DNA from: an uncultured Blautia sp.
GTDB lineage: Bacteria > Bacillota > Clostridia > Lachnospirales > Lachnospiraceae
Length of the DNA: 26,790 nucleotides
NCBI RefSeq assembly: GCF_934371575.1
Contig: NZ_CAKRNY010000049.1
Span: 1 to 26,790, forward strand
Reading direction: 5' to 3'
The notes under the pieces are model-generated. The model did not search any database, had not been told where the DNA came from, and saw only the letters and a list, made by a program, of their open reading frames with translations. Shown here piece by piece: positions 1 to 8,525 of the stretch. Position 1 is the first letter of the stretch; each line of letters begins with the position of its first letter. The position numbers and the translations under genes were made by a program.

Positions 1-1502
1 GCCCCCTTTCCTGTTGTACCTTTCTCCATAGCCAGCTCAAGGATCATCTCCTGGGTTGCCTCTCCTCTTCCAAGCTCACCTGTCTTACGTCCGTTGCACA
101 TAACAACGATTCGGTCAGCCATTCCAAGGATTTCAGGCATTTCAGAAGAAATCAGGATGATGGCATAACCTTTCTTTGCAAGGTCACCCATGATCGCATA
201 AATCTCAGCTTTGGCACCAACGTCAACACCTTTTGTAGGCTCATCCATGATGACCACCTTCATCTCCTGGCTAAGCGCCTTGGCAACCACGACCTTCTGC
301 TGGTTACCACCTGACAGAGAGCTTGCCGGCTGGAAAATATCCACTGCCTTGGTATCAACCTCTTCCAGAAGTCTCTTGGACAGGTCTCTTTCTGTCTTCT
401 CGTCATTGAAGCCTTTTTTTGCATACTTGCTGATGGTTGGAAGGGTTACGTTTCTTCCAAGTCCCCAGCTCATGATCAAGCCTTCCTTCTGACGGTCCTC
501 CGGAAGAAGGATAATACCTTCTTTCATTGCGTCAGATGGCTGTTTGATATGTACTTCTTTTCCCTCCAGATAAACCTTTCCTTCATCTGGAGTTGTGATT
601 CCACAGACGCTCTCTACAACCTCTGTACGACCTGCACCAACCAGACCTGTAAGACCTACGATCTCGCCAGCGTGTACATTGAAGGAAACATCTTTGAAAT
701 ATCCGGTACGGGATAAATGCTCGATACGAAGCATCTCATCACCGATCTTAACCTCCGGTTTCGGGAACAGATCCTTGATCTCACGGCCAACCATGGCTTT
801 GATCAGGTCTGCATTGGTGATTCCATCTACATCGTAGGTACCGATGTACTGAGAGTCACGGAATACGGTAACTCTGCTTGCCAGACGGTACATATCCTCA
901 AAACGATGGGAAATGAAGATAATGGAAACTCCTTTTTCCTTTAACTGATCTACGATTCTGTAAAGCTCCTCGGATTCTCTCTTTGTAAGAGAAGCGGTAG
1001 GCTCATCCAGGATAACGATCTTTGCATTTGTGGACAATGCCTTTGCGATCTCAACCATCTGCTGCTGGGCCACACTTAAGGTTCCCATTTCTGCTGTGGA
1101 ATCGAAATCTGCATTCAGCTGCTTCAGAAGCTTATTTGCCTCCTCATTCATGGCCTTCCACTGGATCATGTGATTCTTCTTGATCTCATGTCCCATAAAA
1201 ATATTTTCAGCTACTGTTAAATGTGGATAGGATGTGGGGTGCTGGTAAACAGCTGCAATTCCTGCTTCCTGTGCATCCTTCGGACCTTTGAAATCCACTT
1301 TTTCTCCAAACAGGTACATTTCGCCTTCTTCTGCTTTATGTACACCGGTAATTACTTTAATGAAGGTAGATTTACCTGCACCGTTTTCGCCCATCAGTGC
1401 GTGAACTTCGCCTGGTTTTAACTGGAACTGTACGTTGTTCAGTGCTTTTACGCCGGGGAAAATTTTCGTAATGCCTTTTAATTCAAGAACATATTCAGAC
1501 AC
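1..1502 (-). CDS. CUT2-family sugar ABC transporter ATP-binding protein (partial, 3' end missing)
   Basis: This is the cytoplasmic ATPase of a ribose/galactose-type sugar importer (RbsA/MglA family, two fused ATPase domains). I translated it by hand from the minus strand. The GTG start at 1502-1500 sits 8 nt after a strong AGGGAGGAG site (1511-1519). The first domain has Walker A GENGAGKST near residues 38-46, a degenerate signature LSVAQQQM and Walker B VILDEPTASLT. The second domain has the family's usual degenerate Walker A (GLVGAGRTE), a good signature LSGGNQQK and VIMDEPTKGVD. About 500 codons are present and the reading frame is open at base 1, so only a few C-terminal residues should be missing. 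The permease genes are expected further left. It is divergent from the regulator at 1765, which suggests control by that two-component system. The sugar cannot be told from the sequence. Confidence 0.93.
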   Translation of the reverse strand, partial: MSEYVLELKGITKIFPGVKALNNVQFQLKPGEVHALMGENGAGKSTFIKVITGVHKAEEGEMYLFGEKVDFKGPKDAQEAGIAAVYQHPTSYPHLTVAENIFMGHEIKKNHMIQWKAMNEEANKLLKQLNADFDSTAEMGTLSVAQQQMVEIAKALSTNAKIVILDEPTASLTKRESEELYRIVDQLKEKGVSIIFISHRFEDMYRLASRVTVFRDSQYIGTYDVDGITNADLIKAMVGREIKDLFPKPEVKIGDEMLRIEHLSRTGYFKDVSFNVHAGEIVGLTGLVGAGRTEVVESVCGITTPDEGKVYLEGKEVHIKQPSDAMKEGIILLPEDRQKEGLIMSWGLGRNVTLPTISKYAKKGFNDEKTERDLSKRLLEEVDTKAVDIFQPASSLSGGNQQKVVVAKALSQEMKVVIMDEPTKGVDVGAKAEIYAIMGDLAKKGYAIILISSEMPEILGMADRIVVMCNGRKTGELGRGEATQEMILELAMEKGTTGKG

Positions 1503-1535
1503 GGCTTTTTCTCCTCCCTTTCTTGATCTGCTTTT

Positions 1536-1564
1536 ATTCTATCATTGGTCACTTTGTTTTAAAA
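1536..1564 (-). promoter_or_regulatory. Candidate promoter of the leftward ABC transporter operon
   Basis: Read on the minus strand, a -10 box TAGAAT lies at 1541-1536, with only a poor -35 (TTTTAA at 1564-1559) at 17 bp spacing. The start codon follows about 34 nt downstream. A weak -35 abutted by upstream repeats is what an activator-dependent promoter looks like. This is inference from box matching only. Confidence 0.45.
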
Positions 1565-1565
1565 T

Positions 1566-1642
1566 GGGAAAATATTTTGAAACAGGGTAAAATATTTTCC
1601 ACTTAATGGGTAAAATTTTCCACTTATTTTTGAATTTTCCAC
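1566..1642. repeat. Phased direct repeats in the divergent control region
   Basis: Three copies of TTTTCCAC start at 1595, 1616 and 1635, spaced 21 and 19 bp apart, roughly two helical turns each. Larger units are visible as GGGTAAAATATTTTCCACTT (from 1585) and GGGTAAAATTTTCCACTT (from 1608), with a related GGGAAAATATTTT at 1566. The array ends next to the -35 of the leftward ABC promoter. AraC-family regulators commonly bind direct repeats with about this spacing, so these are the best candidate sites for the response regulator encoded at 1765. Confidence 0.6.
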
Positions 1643-1682
1643 AAATCAAAGGGGTTTTGGTATCGTATTTTAGATATAATTG

Positions 1683-1691
1683 TGTTATGAT
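1683..1691 (+). promoter_or_regulatory. Candidate extended -10 promoter for the rightward two-component operon
   Basis: TGTTATGAT matches the extended -10 pattern TGnTATAAT, which can work without a good -35, and no good -35 is seen at 17 bp. It lies about 74 nt before the regulator start. An alternative -10, TATAAT, is at 1675-1680, also without a convincing -35. The call is tentative. Confidence 0.35.
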
Positions 1692-1726
1692 GTATCTGAT
1701 ATTTCGGCAATCTATTACTTATGAAC

Positions 1727-1742
1727 TCCGGGATTTCCCGGA
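1727..1742. repeat. Short perfect inverted repeat before the response regulator gene
   Basis: TCCGGGA-TT-TCCCGGA is a 7-bp perfect inverted repeat with a 2-nt centre. It ends about 10 nt before the ribosome site ACGGAG of the gene at 1765. It is GC-rich in an otherwise AT-rich region. It could be an operator or a leader hairpin; no T-run follows, so it is not a terminator. Confidence 0.5.
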
Positions 1743-1764
1743 TAAAATATAACGGAGATTCATT

Positions 1765-3321
1765 ATGAAATTACTGATCGTAGATGATGAGGAGCTTACA
1801 CGCACCGGTGTCATCTCTTCTATCGACTGGCAATCCATTGGAATTGAAGAAGTGCTTCAGGCAGATGACGGACTGAATGGAATTGAGGCAGCCCGGACAC
1901 ACCAGCCGGACATTGTACTTTGCGACGTGCGTATGCCTCGTATGGATGGAATTGCCATGCTAGAGCGGCTTGAGGAAATTCTTCCTGACATTGTTCCTGT
2001 TTTTATGAGTGGATATTCTGACAAGGAATACCTGAAGGCCGCCATCAAGCTTAAGGCTGTCAATTATATTGAAAAGCCTCTTAATCCTGATGAGATCCGG
2101 GAAGCCATTATCGAAGCCAGAGATCTTTGCCTGGAGAAAAAACGTACCAGACATAATCAGTCCCTTCATTCTATAGAAAGTGCTTCCCGTCTGGCTCTTC
2201 TGCTCACCCAGCCTTATGCTCACGCAAAAGAAAGCATCAGTCAGCTGGTTCAGGAACTGCCTCTTTCCATAAGCACATCCACTACATTTACCGCAATTGT
2301 TCTGAAAACAGATACAGAAGAAGATTTTCCCATTTCAGAGGTAAACACTATGTATATGTCTGTGCGTGAGTTTCTGAGAACTTTTCATATGGATTGTATT
2401 TTTGTGGAAAAGCGTGTACAGTACATGGTTTATTTTTTACTTGGTCCCGCACCAGGTCCTGCTGCCAGAAAAAGCATTCAGGATTTCTTTTGCAATCTTT
2501 ATTCCCGATACACCAGATTCTGCATTGCATCCGGAGACACCCTTACAGGAATTTCCAGGGCTTACCAGTCCTATACTTCCGCTGTTATTCTCCTGCAGAA
2601 CAGCTTCTTTTTCCCGGCAGGTACTTTTTTGTCTCCCCTTCACGAGGCTTCTTCTGAAAAAGAGCCTGAGCTTCCATCCAGCCCAGAGAACGAGTTTCTT
2701 ACCCTTCTCTCAGATAAGAACAAAGAAAAAACAGAGGAATTTCTGGAAAAGCTATTTCAGCATTACAATGAGAATCAGAAAATCCTTCCCAATCAGGCCA
2801 AGGATCTGTATTACAAATTATTCCGTGCTCTTGACGAAGCAGCTCACCAGTTGAAGTTAACTTTATCAGACTCCCAGGAAAATCTGATAGATGCATTGGA
2901 GAAAATATTTTCCTTTTATGAACTTCATCAGAAGCTGGTCAAAAAAACAGAATATTTTTTCCAGACTGCTAACAATACAGAGGAAGAAAATTCCACTATT
3001 TTTCTTATTAAAAATTATATCGGACAGAAATACATGGACGAAACCTTATCAGTAAAGGATATCAGCGATCACGTATTCTTATCCACATCTTATGTCTGCA
3101 CCTTCTTCAAGAATGAAACCGGTCAGACTTTGAATCAGTATCTCACAGAATACAGAATGGAAAAAGCCAAGCAGCTGCTGGCAGATCCCAGATATAAAAT
3201 TTCTGATATTTCATCACGGGTGGGATACAGCGATGGCAATTATTTTGGAAAAAGTTTTAAAAAATATACCGGATTCTCGCCTTCCGAATACCGAGATAAG
3301 AAAGAGGGGGAGCGAATTTGA
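1765..3321 (+). CDS. AraC-type response regulator (YesN-like)
   Basis: This cytoplasmic regulator of 518 residues controls transcription when phosphorylated by its partner kinase. The N-terminal receiver domain (about 1-120) shows the acidic pair D7/D8, phosphoacceptor D54 in VLCDVRMPRMDG, S82 and K104 in EKP. A long middle region (about 130-400) has no motif I recognise, as is usual for this family. The C-terminal AraC/XylS DNA-binding domain (about 410-512) has two helix-turn-helix units, ending in the family signature around GYSDGNYFGKSFKKYTGFSP. The start is preceded by GGAG at fair distance. Its stop overlaps the next gene's start by 4 nt (TTGA), so the two are translationally coupled. 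It probably controls the divergent ABC importer through the repeats at 1566-1642. Confidence 0.95.
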   Translation: MKLLIVDDEELTRTGVISSIDWQSIGIEEVLQADDGLNGIEAARTHQPDIVLCDVRMPRMDGIAMLERLEEILPDIVPVFMSGYSDKEYLKAAIKLKAVNYIEKPLNPDEIREAIIEARDLCLEKKRTRHNQSLHSIESASRLALLLTQPYAHAKESISQLVQELPLSISTSTTFTAIVLKTDTEEDFPISEVNTMYMSVREFLRTFHMDCIFVEKRVQYMVYFLLGPAPGPAARKSIQDFFCNLYSRYTRFCIASGDTLTGISRAYQSYTSAVILLQNSFFFPAGTFLSPLHEASSEKEPELPSSPENEFLTLLSDKNKEKTEEFLEKLFQHYNENQKILPNQAKDLYYKLFRALDEAAHQLKLTLSDSQENLIDALEKIFSFYELHQKLVKKTEYFFQTANNTEEENSTIFLIKNYIGQKYMDETLSVKDISDHVFLSTSYVCTFFKNETGQTLNQYLTEYRMEKAKQLLADPRYKISDISSRVGYSDGNYFGKSFKKYTGFSPSEYRDKKEGERI

Positions 3322-5162
3322 AAAGAATAAAGCAATGGTATCAGGATCTGAATCTGCAATCCAAGTTCACCCTGGTGCTTCTGATGATTGTGGCAATTCC
3401 GGCAATTGCCAGTTTCTTCTTTTTCTATGGAAAAGCCTATGACATGATTGTTTCCTACACCATTCGTCAGGAGCAGGACCGTTCTGCGGAGACAGCACCA
3501 TTGATTGAAGAATCCATCCAAAAAATCGTGGATGTAAGCGATGAGATTTCTTCTCTGGATTTTTACCAGACGCTTTTTAAAAATACCATAACCGGAACTT
3601 TTTCAGAACTGGCAGATTCCCCGGATGCAGCCGCATTTTCCCCAAAAATCAGGGAACTGATTGCAAATACACCTGTGACCAATGTTAAAGTTTATCTGGA
3701 GATTCCTAAGGAACCTTCTGATATGAATGCATTGCTGGTAAATGAAAATCTGAAAGACACCTTTCTCTCCCTTGATCAGGTCCGCGGAACCTACTGGTAC
3801 GGAATCTTCCGTGGAAGCCGGGTTTCCCAGCTATTCTGCCCTTCCTTTTACCTTGGTGCAAAGGAGCAGAAAACATATGGAGATCAGGCATATATCACCC
3901 ATGCTTCTGTAATTTATGACAGTGGAACCTATGATGCCTACATAGCCGTCTACTATTCCGGAGATGAATTTCAGCAGATTTTATCTGAAAACCTGACTCT
4001 GGACGGCAGCGTTTCTTATATTATGAACGAACGAAACAACCTTGTTTCTGCTTCCAGCAATTCTCTGGCTGGAATTTACTGGCTTGATTATGATAAGATT
4101 ATGGAATCTTATATGTCCTCCAACAGCTTTATAGAACAGGATGTTTTGGGGCGGACTGTTTACGTCGGATTCTACCGGATCAAACAGCCTGGCTGGTTTA
4201 TGGTGACGGTGCTTCCCTCCCGTCCATTGATCAAACAAAGTAATTTACTGATGTTTCAGTTTTTATCCATTTATATTGCTGTGCTGCTGCTTGCTTTTTT
4301 GCTTGCCAGTACCCTGTCAAACTCTATTACAGGACGAATTTCATCTGTTATCAGCCAGATGAGAACGGTTCGCCACGGTCCACCTGTCCCTATGGACAGC
4401 CCTACTGCCCACGATGAGATTGGTGATCTGATCGACACGTACAACTATATGACCCGAAAAATGAACCAGCTTATGGAAAAGCAGGCACAGGCTGCGGAGG
4501 ACCTTCGTATTGCGGAATTCAATTCTCTCCAGGCACAGATCAATCCCCATTTTCTTTATAATACTATGGATATGATCAACTGGATGGCGCAGCAGGGACG
4601 TACTTCTGAGGTTTGTAACGCAGTTCAGAGTCTTTCCCGGTTTTATAAGCTGACTCTCAGCCGTAAAAAGGGAATCAGCACCATTGCCAAAGAAGAAGAG
4701 CATGTTTCTATTTATGTGCATCTTCAGAACATGCGTTATCATGACAGTATTTCCTTTATCTCCGATATCCCGGATGAATTAATGGAATACCAGATTCCAA
4801 AGCTTACCCTTCAGCCGGTTATCGAAAATTCCATTCTTCACGGCATACTGGAAAAACCTTCCAAATCCGGAACAATCGTACTTACCGGATGGATGGAGAA
4901 TGGAGATATTGTACTTCTGATTTCAGATGACGGAGTTGGAATTTCGCCAGATAAGCTGCCTGTGATCCTGTCCGGTGAAGGAACCAGTATTTCCGGAGGA
5001 ACAAACATTGCAATTTATAATACCCACCGAAGGCTTCAGGTGCTTTATGGAACGGAATATGGGCTAACCTATTCCAGTGATGTGGGAAAAGGAACTGAAG
5101 TACAGATTCGGATTCCGGCAAAGAGGGATGGAATCTCTGGCGAAACGCCAAAGCCACTGTAA
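3318..5162 (+). CDS. Sensor histidine kinase, YesM/LytS-like
   Basis: This membrane histidine kinase of 614 residues pairs with the regulator just upstream. The order is: a membrane segment at about 17-37, a large extracellular sensing region at about 40-305, a second membrane segment at about 310-332, HAMP at about 333-385, a His_kinase domain with H411 in QAQINPHFLYNT, and a HATPase domain with N-box VIEN near 501-504 and the DDGVG box near 537-541. A TTG start (3318-3320) overlaps the regulator's stop and follows a GAGGGGGAG ribosome site. A terminator follows directly at 5176. The extracellular part has no sequence-recognisable ligand, so the signal is unknown; a sugar is likely given the divergent importer. 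Confidence 0.94.
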   Translation: MKRIKQWYQDLNLQSKFTLVLLMIVAIPAIASFFFFYGKAYDMIVSYTIRQEQDRSAETAPLIEESIQKIVDVSDEISSLDFYQTLFKNTITGTFSELADSPDAAAFSPKIRELIANTPVTNVKVYLEIPKEPSDMNALLVNENLKDTFLSLDQVRGTYWYGIFRGSRVSQLFCPSFYLGAKEQKTYGDQAYITHASVIYDSGTYDAYIAVYYSGDEFQQILSENLTLDGSVSYIMNERNNLVSASSNSLAGIYWLDYDKIMESYMSSNSFIEQDVLGRTVYVGFYRIKQPGWFMVTVLPSRPLIKQSNLLMFQFLSIYIAVLLLAFLLASTLSNSITGRISSVISQMRTVRHGPPVPMDSPTAHDEIGDLIDTYNYMTRKMNQLMEKQAQAAEDLRIAEFNSLQAQINPHFLYNTMDMINWMAQQGRTSEVCNAVQSLSRFYKLTLSRKKGISTIAKEEEHVSIYVHLQNMRYHDSISFISDIPDELMEYQIPKLTLQPVIENSILHGILEKPSKSGTIVLTGWMENGDIVLLISDDGVGISPDKLPVILSGEGTSISGGTNIAIYNTHRRLQVLYGTEYGLTYSSDVGKGTEVQIRIPAKRDGISGETPKPL

Positions 5163-5175
5163 ACTGATATTTTCA

Positions 5176-5203
5176 GCGCCGTCTTACGCAAGCGGCGCTT
5201 TTT
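5176..5203 (+). terminator. Rho-independent terminator of the two-component operon
   Basis: Stem GCGCCG (5176-5181) pairs with CGGCGC (5193-5198), extended inward by CTT/AAG with one bulged T, and is followed by TTTTT (5199-5203). It begins 13 nt after the kinase stop codon. Confidence 0.88.
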
Positions 5204-5222
5204 GTATGGAATTTTACAATCG

Positions 5223-5259
5223 AAAATAACAAACGGGAGAGTCCGCAGGCTCTCCCGTT
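5223..5259 (-). terminator. Rho-independent terminator of the kinase/isomerase operon
   Basis: A perfect 10-bp stem pairs AACGGGAGAG (5232-5241) with CTCTCCCGTT (5250-5259) around an 8-nt loop. On the minus strand it is followed by a T-rich stretch (TTTGTTATTTTCG). Together with the plus-strand terminator at 5176 it insulates the two converging operons. Confidence 0.8.
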
Positions 5260-5336
5260 CATTGAATATGAATATGTGCACAAAACCATATAGATGGTCT
5301 TATTATTGCGATTTTATATATAATTGCGTAAATTTA

Positions 5337-6755
5337 TTATCTGGTTACAATATCAACCGGTACGTTGAAGATTTTAGCAACCTTGAGGATTGTATCAATA
5401 TGTCTGCCTGTTGCAGCTGCCATATGATGTGTCGGGCCAGCTTCGCTCCAACGGTTTACAAATTCTCTTGCTCCACATGTGAAACGAGTTCTCATGTTGG
5501 TATCACCAAAGGAAAGAATCGGTCCCTCCTCGTTAATTCCCTCAGCAACAACGAATTTGAAGCGTCCGTCGCCGTCCTGAGTGATTGCCAGATAGGTAAC
5601 CGGGCCTGTGTATGGATAGAACTGTGTCAGATATCCGCCGCCTGTTTTACCATGGAATACCGGTACGATCTTCATGGTAGGCTTCTTATCGGAGATATCC
5701 GCATCACCACTTCCGGAATGACCGATAATGCAAATGTCATCATTGAAATCAATGGAGTACATTTCAGAAAGCTGACCTGTACCGGAAATTGTCTTCAGAA
5801 TACTCATTGCCATAGCGACCTTCATATCGCCTTCAACAGCACATGCAGTACCCTGTTTGATCAGCATGGAGAATGCCGGGATCAGCATACTGTCAAGTAC
5901 GCCAGCCTTGCCCTGTGCAAATCCGTCATAGTGGGAAGCGATCATTCCAAGATGTTCCTCTTTTACCCATTTTTCAAATGCTACAACGTATTTTGCCATT
6001 TCCCATACTTTCTCAATTGTTCCACCGCCTTCAATCTCAAAGGTATCCAGAATATCCTGAGCTTTTGCACGGATAGCATCCTCATCTGTAATGTCATCTG
6101 CGATTGCCCACATCTTCTCCCAGTCAAACTGTTTGGTATACAGGAACATTCTGTTGTACAGGTTTGTCTCATCAATGTAAAGATCCATCATGCCCGGGTA
6201 AGGTCTTCCGATCTGTGCAATATTGGTATCACGGAATCTTCTTCTTACCTGAGCTGCTTTACACCAGTCTTCAATCTCAGCCTGAACACCAGGATCTCCG
6301 CCTTCTACGACACCAGTGATAACAGCATGTCTCTTTCCAGCTCTCTCAAGGTCTGCAACTGCTTCACCAACAGCGCCGCAGGCATAGCCTTCACCAAGCC
6401 ATGTGGCAATATCTGTGTGATCATAATCCAGAGCTTTCAGCTTCTGAACATTTACCAGGACAACCGGAACATTAAGATCACGAATTGCCGGAAGCATATT
6501 GTAGGAAGTCGCATAGGTTAACATCTGAAGGAAAACAAGATCAACGTCTGCTGCACGGAATTTATCACCTGCAGCCATTGACTGTTCCTTTGTTGTTACC
6601 ATTCCTCCATCAACAATCTCTACGGTATCCGGAATTGTTTTCTTAAATGCCTCATACTGAGCCTCAAACTCAGGAACCAGTGACGGGAACTGAGGCAGAT
6701 ATGCTCCTAAAGCAATAGAAAATACACCAACTTTTGCTTTTGTGTTTACTAACAT
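5337..6755 (-). CDS. L-arabinose/L-fucose isomerase-superfamily aldose-ketose isomerase
   Basis: This is a cytoplasmic, probably Mn-dependent isomerase of 472 residues that interconverts an aldose and its ketose. It is closer in size to AraA (about 500) than to enterobacterial FucI (about 590). The four metal/catalytic positions of AraA can be matched: E308 in AVEGDMK, E331 in LSEMYS, H346 in IIGHSG, and the PTHH pair at 443-444. A good ribosome site (CAGGAGGTACTACA) precedes the ATG. It lies 84 nt downstream of the rhamnulokinase-type gene and is the last gene before a terminator. The substrate may be L-fucose, L-rhamnose or L-arabinose. Pairing with a RhaB-like kinase and an importer favours a 6-deoxyhexose, but that is inference. 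Confidence 0.88.
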   Translation of the reverse strand: MLVNTKAKVGVFSIALGAYLPQFPSLVPEFEAQYEAFKKTIPDTVEIVDGGMVTTKEQSMAAGDKFRAADVDLVFLQMLTYATSYNMLPAIRDLNVPVVLVNVQKLKALDYDHTDIATWLGEGYACGAVGEAVADLERAGKRHAVITGVVEGGDPGVQAEIEDWCKAAQVRRRFRDTNIAQIGRPYPGMMDLYIDETNLYNRMFLYTKQFDWEKMWAIADDITDEDAIRAKAQDILDTFEIEGGGTIEKVWEMAKYVVAFEKWVKEEHLGMIASHYDGFAQGKAGVLDSMLIPAFSMLIKQGTACAVEGDMKVAMAMSILKTISGTGQLSEMYSIDFNDDICIIGHSGSGDADISDKKPTMKIVPVFHGKTGGGYLTQFYPYTGPVTYLAITQDGDGRFKFVVAEGINEEGPILSFGDTNMRTRFTCGAREFVNRWSEAGPTHHMAAATGRHIDTILKVAKIFNVPVDIVTR

Positions 6756-6839
6756 TGTAGTACCTCCTGTTTGATTTAATATTTCCGGCTCTCTGGATTC
6801 ACAAAAGATATGTCACATTTTTTGATATCTTCAGATCAA

Positions 6840-8243
6840 TCAAGCCTTATATACTTTAATTCCGAAGGACTCATGAATGGTTGTACGAGCCTCTTCAATT
6901 GATTTAAACTCGTCTGCTTTCAGCATCTGAGCTGTAATGTTACCGATTGCAGTAGCCTCTCCAGGACCTGCATGAACCTCTTTACCTGTAGCTTTTGCAG
7001 TCAGCTCATTGAGATAGCCTGCGTTGGAGCCACCGCCAACTACATGAATACGGCTGAAGGTTCTTCCTGTCATCTCTTCCAGTTCCTTCGCTGTCTTTGC
7101 ATAGCACTCAGCAAGACTGGTATAAATAACAGTAGCAATTTCTCCTAAAGTTTCCGGAACCTTCTGTCCGGTTCTTCTGCAGTAATCCTTAACCTCTTCG
7201 ATCATGCTTTCCGGGGAAAGGAAACACTCATCATTTGCATCTACTCTGGATGGGAAATCTTTCGCTTCCTCTGCCATCTGACAGATTTCTGCAAATCCAT
7301 ATTTATCATCATATTCATGACGAACAGACTGGATCATCCAAAGTCCCATAATGTTCTTCAGATAACGGAATCTTCCCGCATAACCGCCTTCATTCGTAAA
7401 GTTCATCTCGCAGCTCTTCTTGGAGCAGTCAGCTTTTTCTCTTTCAATTCCCATCAGTGACCATGTTCCGGAGCTGATATAAATAAAATCGTCGTCGTTT
7501 GCAGGAACTGCAAGAACTGCGGAGCCTGTATCATGTGTAGCTGGTGCTACAACTTCCACATCAAACCCAACTTCTGCTTTCACTTCTTCGGAGAAATGTC
7601 CAACACTTGTGCCAGGCATGATCAGCTTCTGGAACATTTTTCTTGGATATCCAAGTTTATCGATCAGTTCGTAGTCCCAGTCCTTTGTTTCTGCATTTAC
7701 CAGCTGACCTGTTGTTGCTTCTGTATACTCACAGGTCTTCTTGCCTGTAAGAAGATAATGGAAGTAATCCGGTACATGAAGCATAGTTTCGGCCTGCTCC
7801 AGATATTCCGGATGTTTTGTCTTCACAGCCATCAACTGATATACAGTGTTGAAAATTGCTTTCTGGATACCGGTACGTGCATAAAGATCCTCAAGAGAAA
7901 TTGTCTTATATACTTCCTCATCCATGCCTTCATTTCTGTGATCACGATATCCTACTGTATTTCCAAGAACCTTGTCATCCTTATCCATAAGCACGAAGTC
8001 AACACCCCAGGTATCAACACCCATACTTACCGGAATCTTGCCGATTTCTTTACATTTCTTAAGACCATTCTTGATTTCCTGGAAAAGTCTGTCAAACTCC
8101 CAGCAAAGCTCGCCGTCTTTCTTTACCATTCCGTTTTCAAAACGATGAACCTCTTCAAGCTCAATCTTTCCGTTCTCAAGATGTCCCAGGATCAGACGTC
8201 CGCTGGACGCACCGATGTCTACTGCAAGATAATATTTAGTCAT
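6840..8243 (-). CDS. rhaB: Rhamnulokinase-type FGGY sugar kinase
   Basis: This cytoplasmic ATP-dependent kinase of 467 residues phosphorylates a ketose, expected to be L-rhamnulose or L-fuculose, at carbon 1. It follows E. coli RhaB closely in my alignment from memory: AVDIGASSGR at the start, GVDTWGVDFVLMD, YRDHRN, HVPDYFHYLLTGK, catalytic D238 in THDTGSAV, SSGTWSLMG, LKNIMGLWMIQ and HVVGGGSNAGYLN. I chose the ATG at 8243 because GAGGAGG lies 9 nt upstream and the RhaB N-terminus begins there. An in-frame ATG at 8342 would add 33 residues with no family match and no ribosome site. The isomerase follows in the same operon. Whether it acts on rhamnulose or fuculose cannot be settled here. Confidence 0.9.
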   Translation of the reverse strand: MTKYYLAVDIGASSGRLILGHLENGKIELEEVHRFENGMVKKDGELCWEFDRLFQEIKNGLKKCKEIGKIPVSMGVDTWGVDFVLMDKDDKVLGNTVGYRDHRNEGMDEEVYKTISLEDLYARTGIQKAIFNTVYQLMAVKTKHPEYLEQAETMLHVPDYFHYLLTGKKTCEYTEATTGQLVNAETKDWDYELIDKLGYPRKMFQKLIMPGTSVGHFSEEVKAEVGFDVEVVAPATHDTGSAVLAVPANDDDFIYISSGTWSLMGIEREKADCSKKSCEMNFTNEGGYAGRFRYLKNIMGLWMIQSVRHEYDDKYGFAEICQMAEEAKDFPSRVDANDECFLSPESMIEEVKDYCRRTGQKVPETLGEIATVIYTSLAECYAKTAKELEEMTGRTFSRIHVVGGGSNAGYLNELTAKATGKEVHAGPGEATAIGNITAQMLKADEFKSIEEARTTIHESFGIKVYKA

Positions 8244-8317
8244 TTTATAAATCCTCCTCAATTGTAAATTTATACTGTGTAATTTCTGTAGACTCACACA
8301 GCTTCCTTCATAATTGA

Positions 8318-8341
8318 TGATATTATCATATAATAATATCA
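8318..8341. promoter_or_regulatory. Inverted repeat upstream of the kinase/isomerase operon (candidate operator)
   Basis: TGATATTAT (8318-8326) and ATAATATCA (8333-8341) form a perfect 9-bp inverted repeat around a 6-nt centre. A minus-strand TATGAT, a plausible -10, lies inside it at 8330-8325, with no good -35 at 17 bp. It sits 75-98 nt before the kinase start. It may be a repressor site over the promoter or simple AT-rich sequence. Confidence 0.4.
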
Positions 8342-8430
8342 ATCAATATGTAAGAACCTTGTTTGTCCAAAAAAGTGTCTTTATTTGCAAATATAAGATG
8401 ATGATACCAGAGTCAAAATTGCCCATTTAT

Positions 8431-8460
8431 CACAAAACCCCCGGGGCAATGCCCCAGGGG
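8431..8460 (-). terminator. Rho-independent terminator after the sugar-binding protein gene
   Basis: On the minus strand ACCCCTGGGGC-ATT-GCCCCGGGGG forms a GC-rich stem of about 9 pairs with one mismatch (8438-8460), followed by TTTTGTG. It lies 66 nt past the binding-protein stop, so the importer operon and the downstream kinase/isomerase genes are probably separate transcription units. Confidence 0.85.
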
Positions 8461-8525
8461 TCTGTTTATTCACAGTTCAAATGCCTGCAAACATTGGACG
8501 TATACTTCGTCTCTTTACTTTTTAA

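Noticed and set aside
5202..6521. A 439-codon open frame on the plus strand opposite the isomerase
   Set aside because: It lies antisense to a well-supported enzyme gene, is Cys/Ser-rich with no recognisable domain, and has no ribosome site. It is a by-product of the isomerase's codon use.
8244..8342. 33-residue N-terminal extension of the rhamnulokinase-type gene
   Set aside because: The RhaB-like N-terminus begins at 8243 behind GAGGAGG, and the extension covers the candidate operator and leader.
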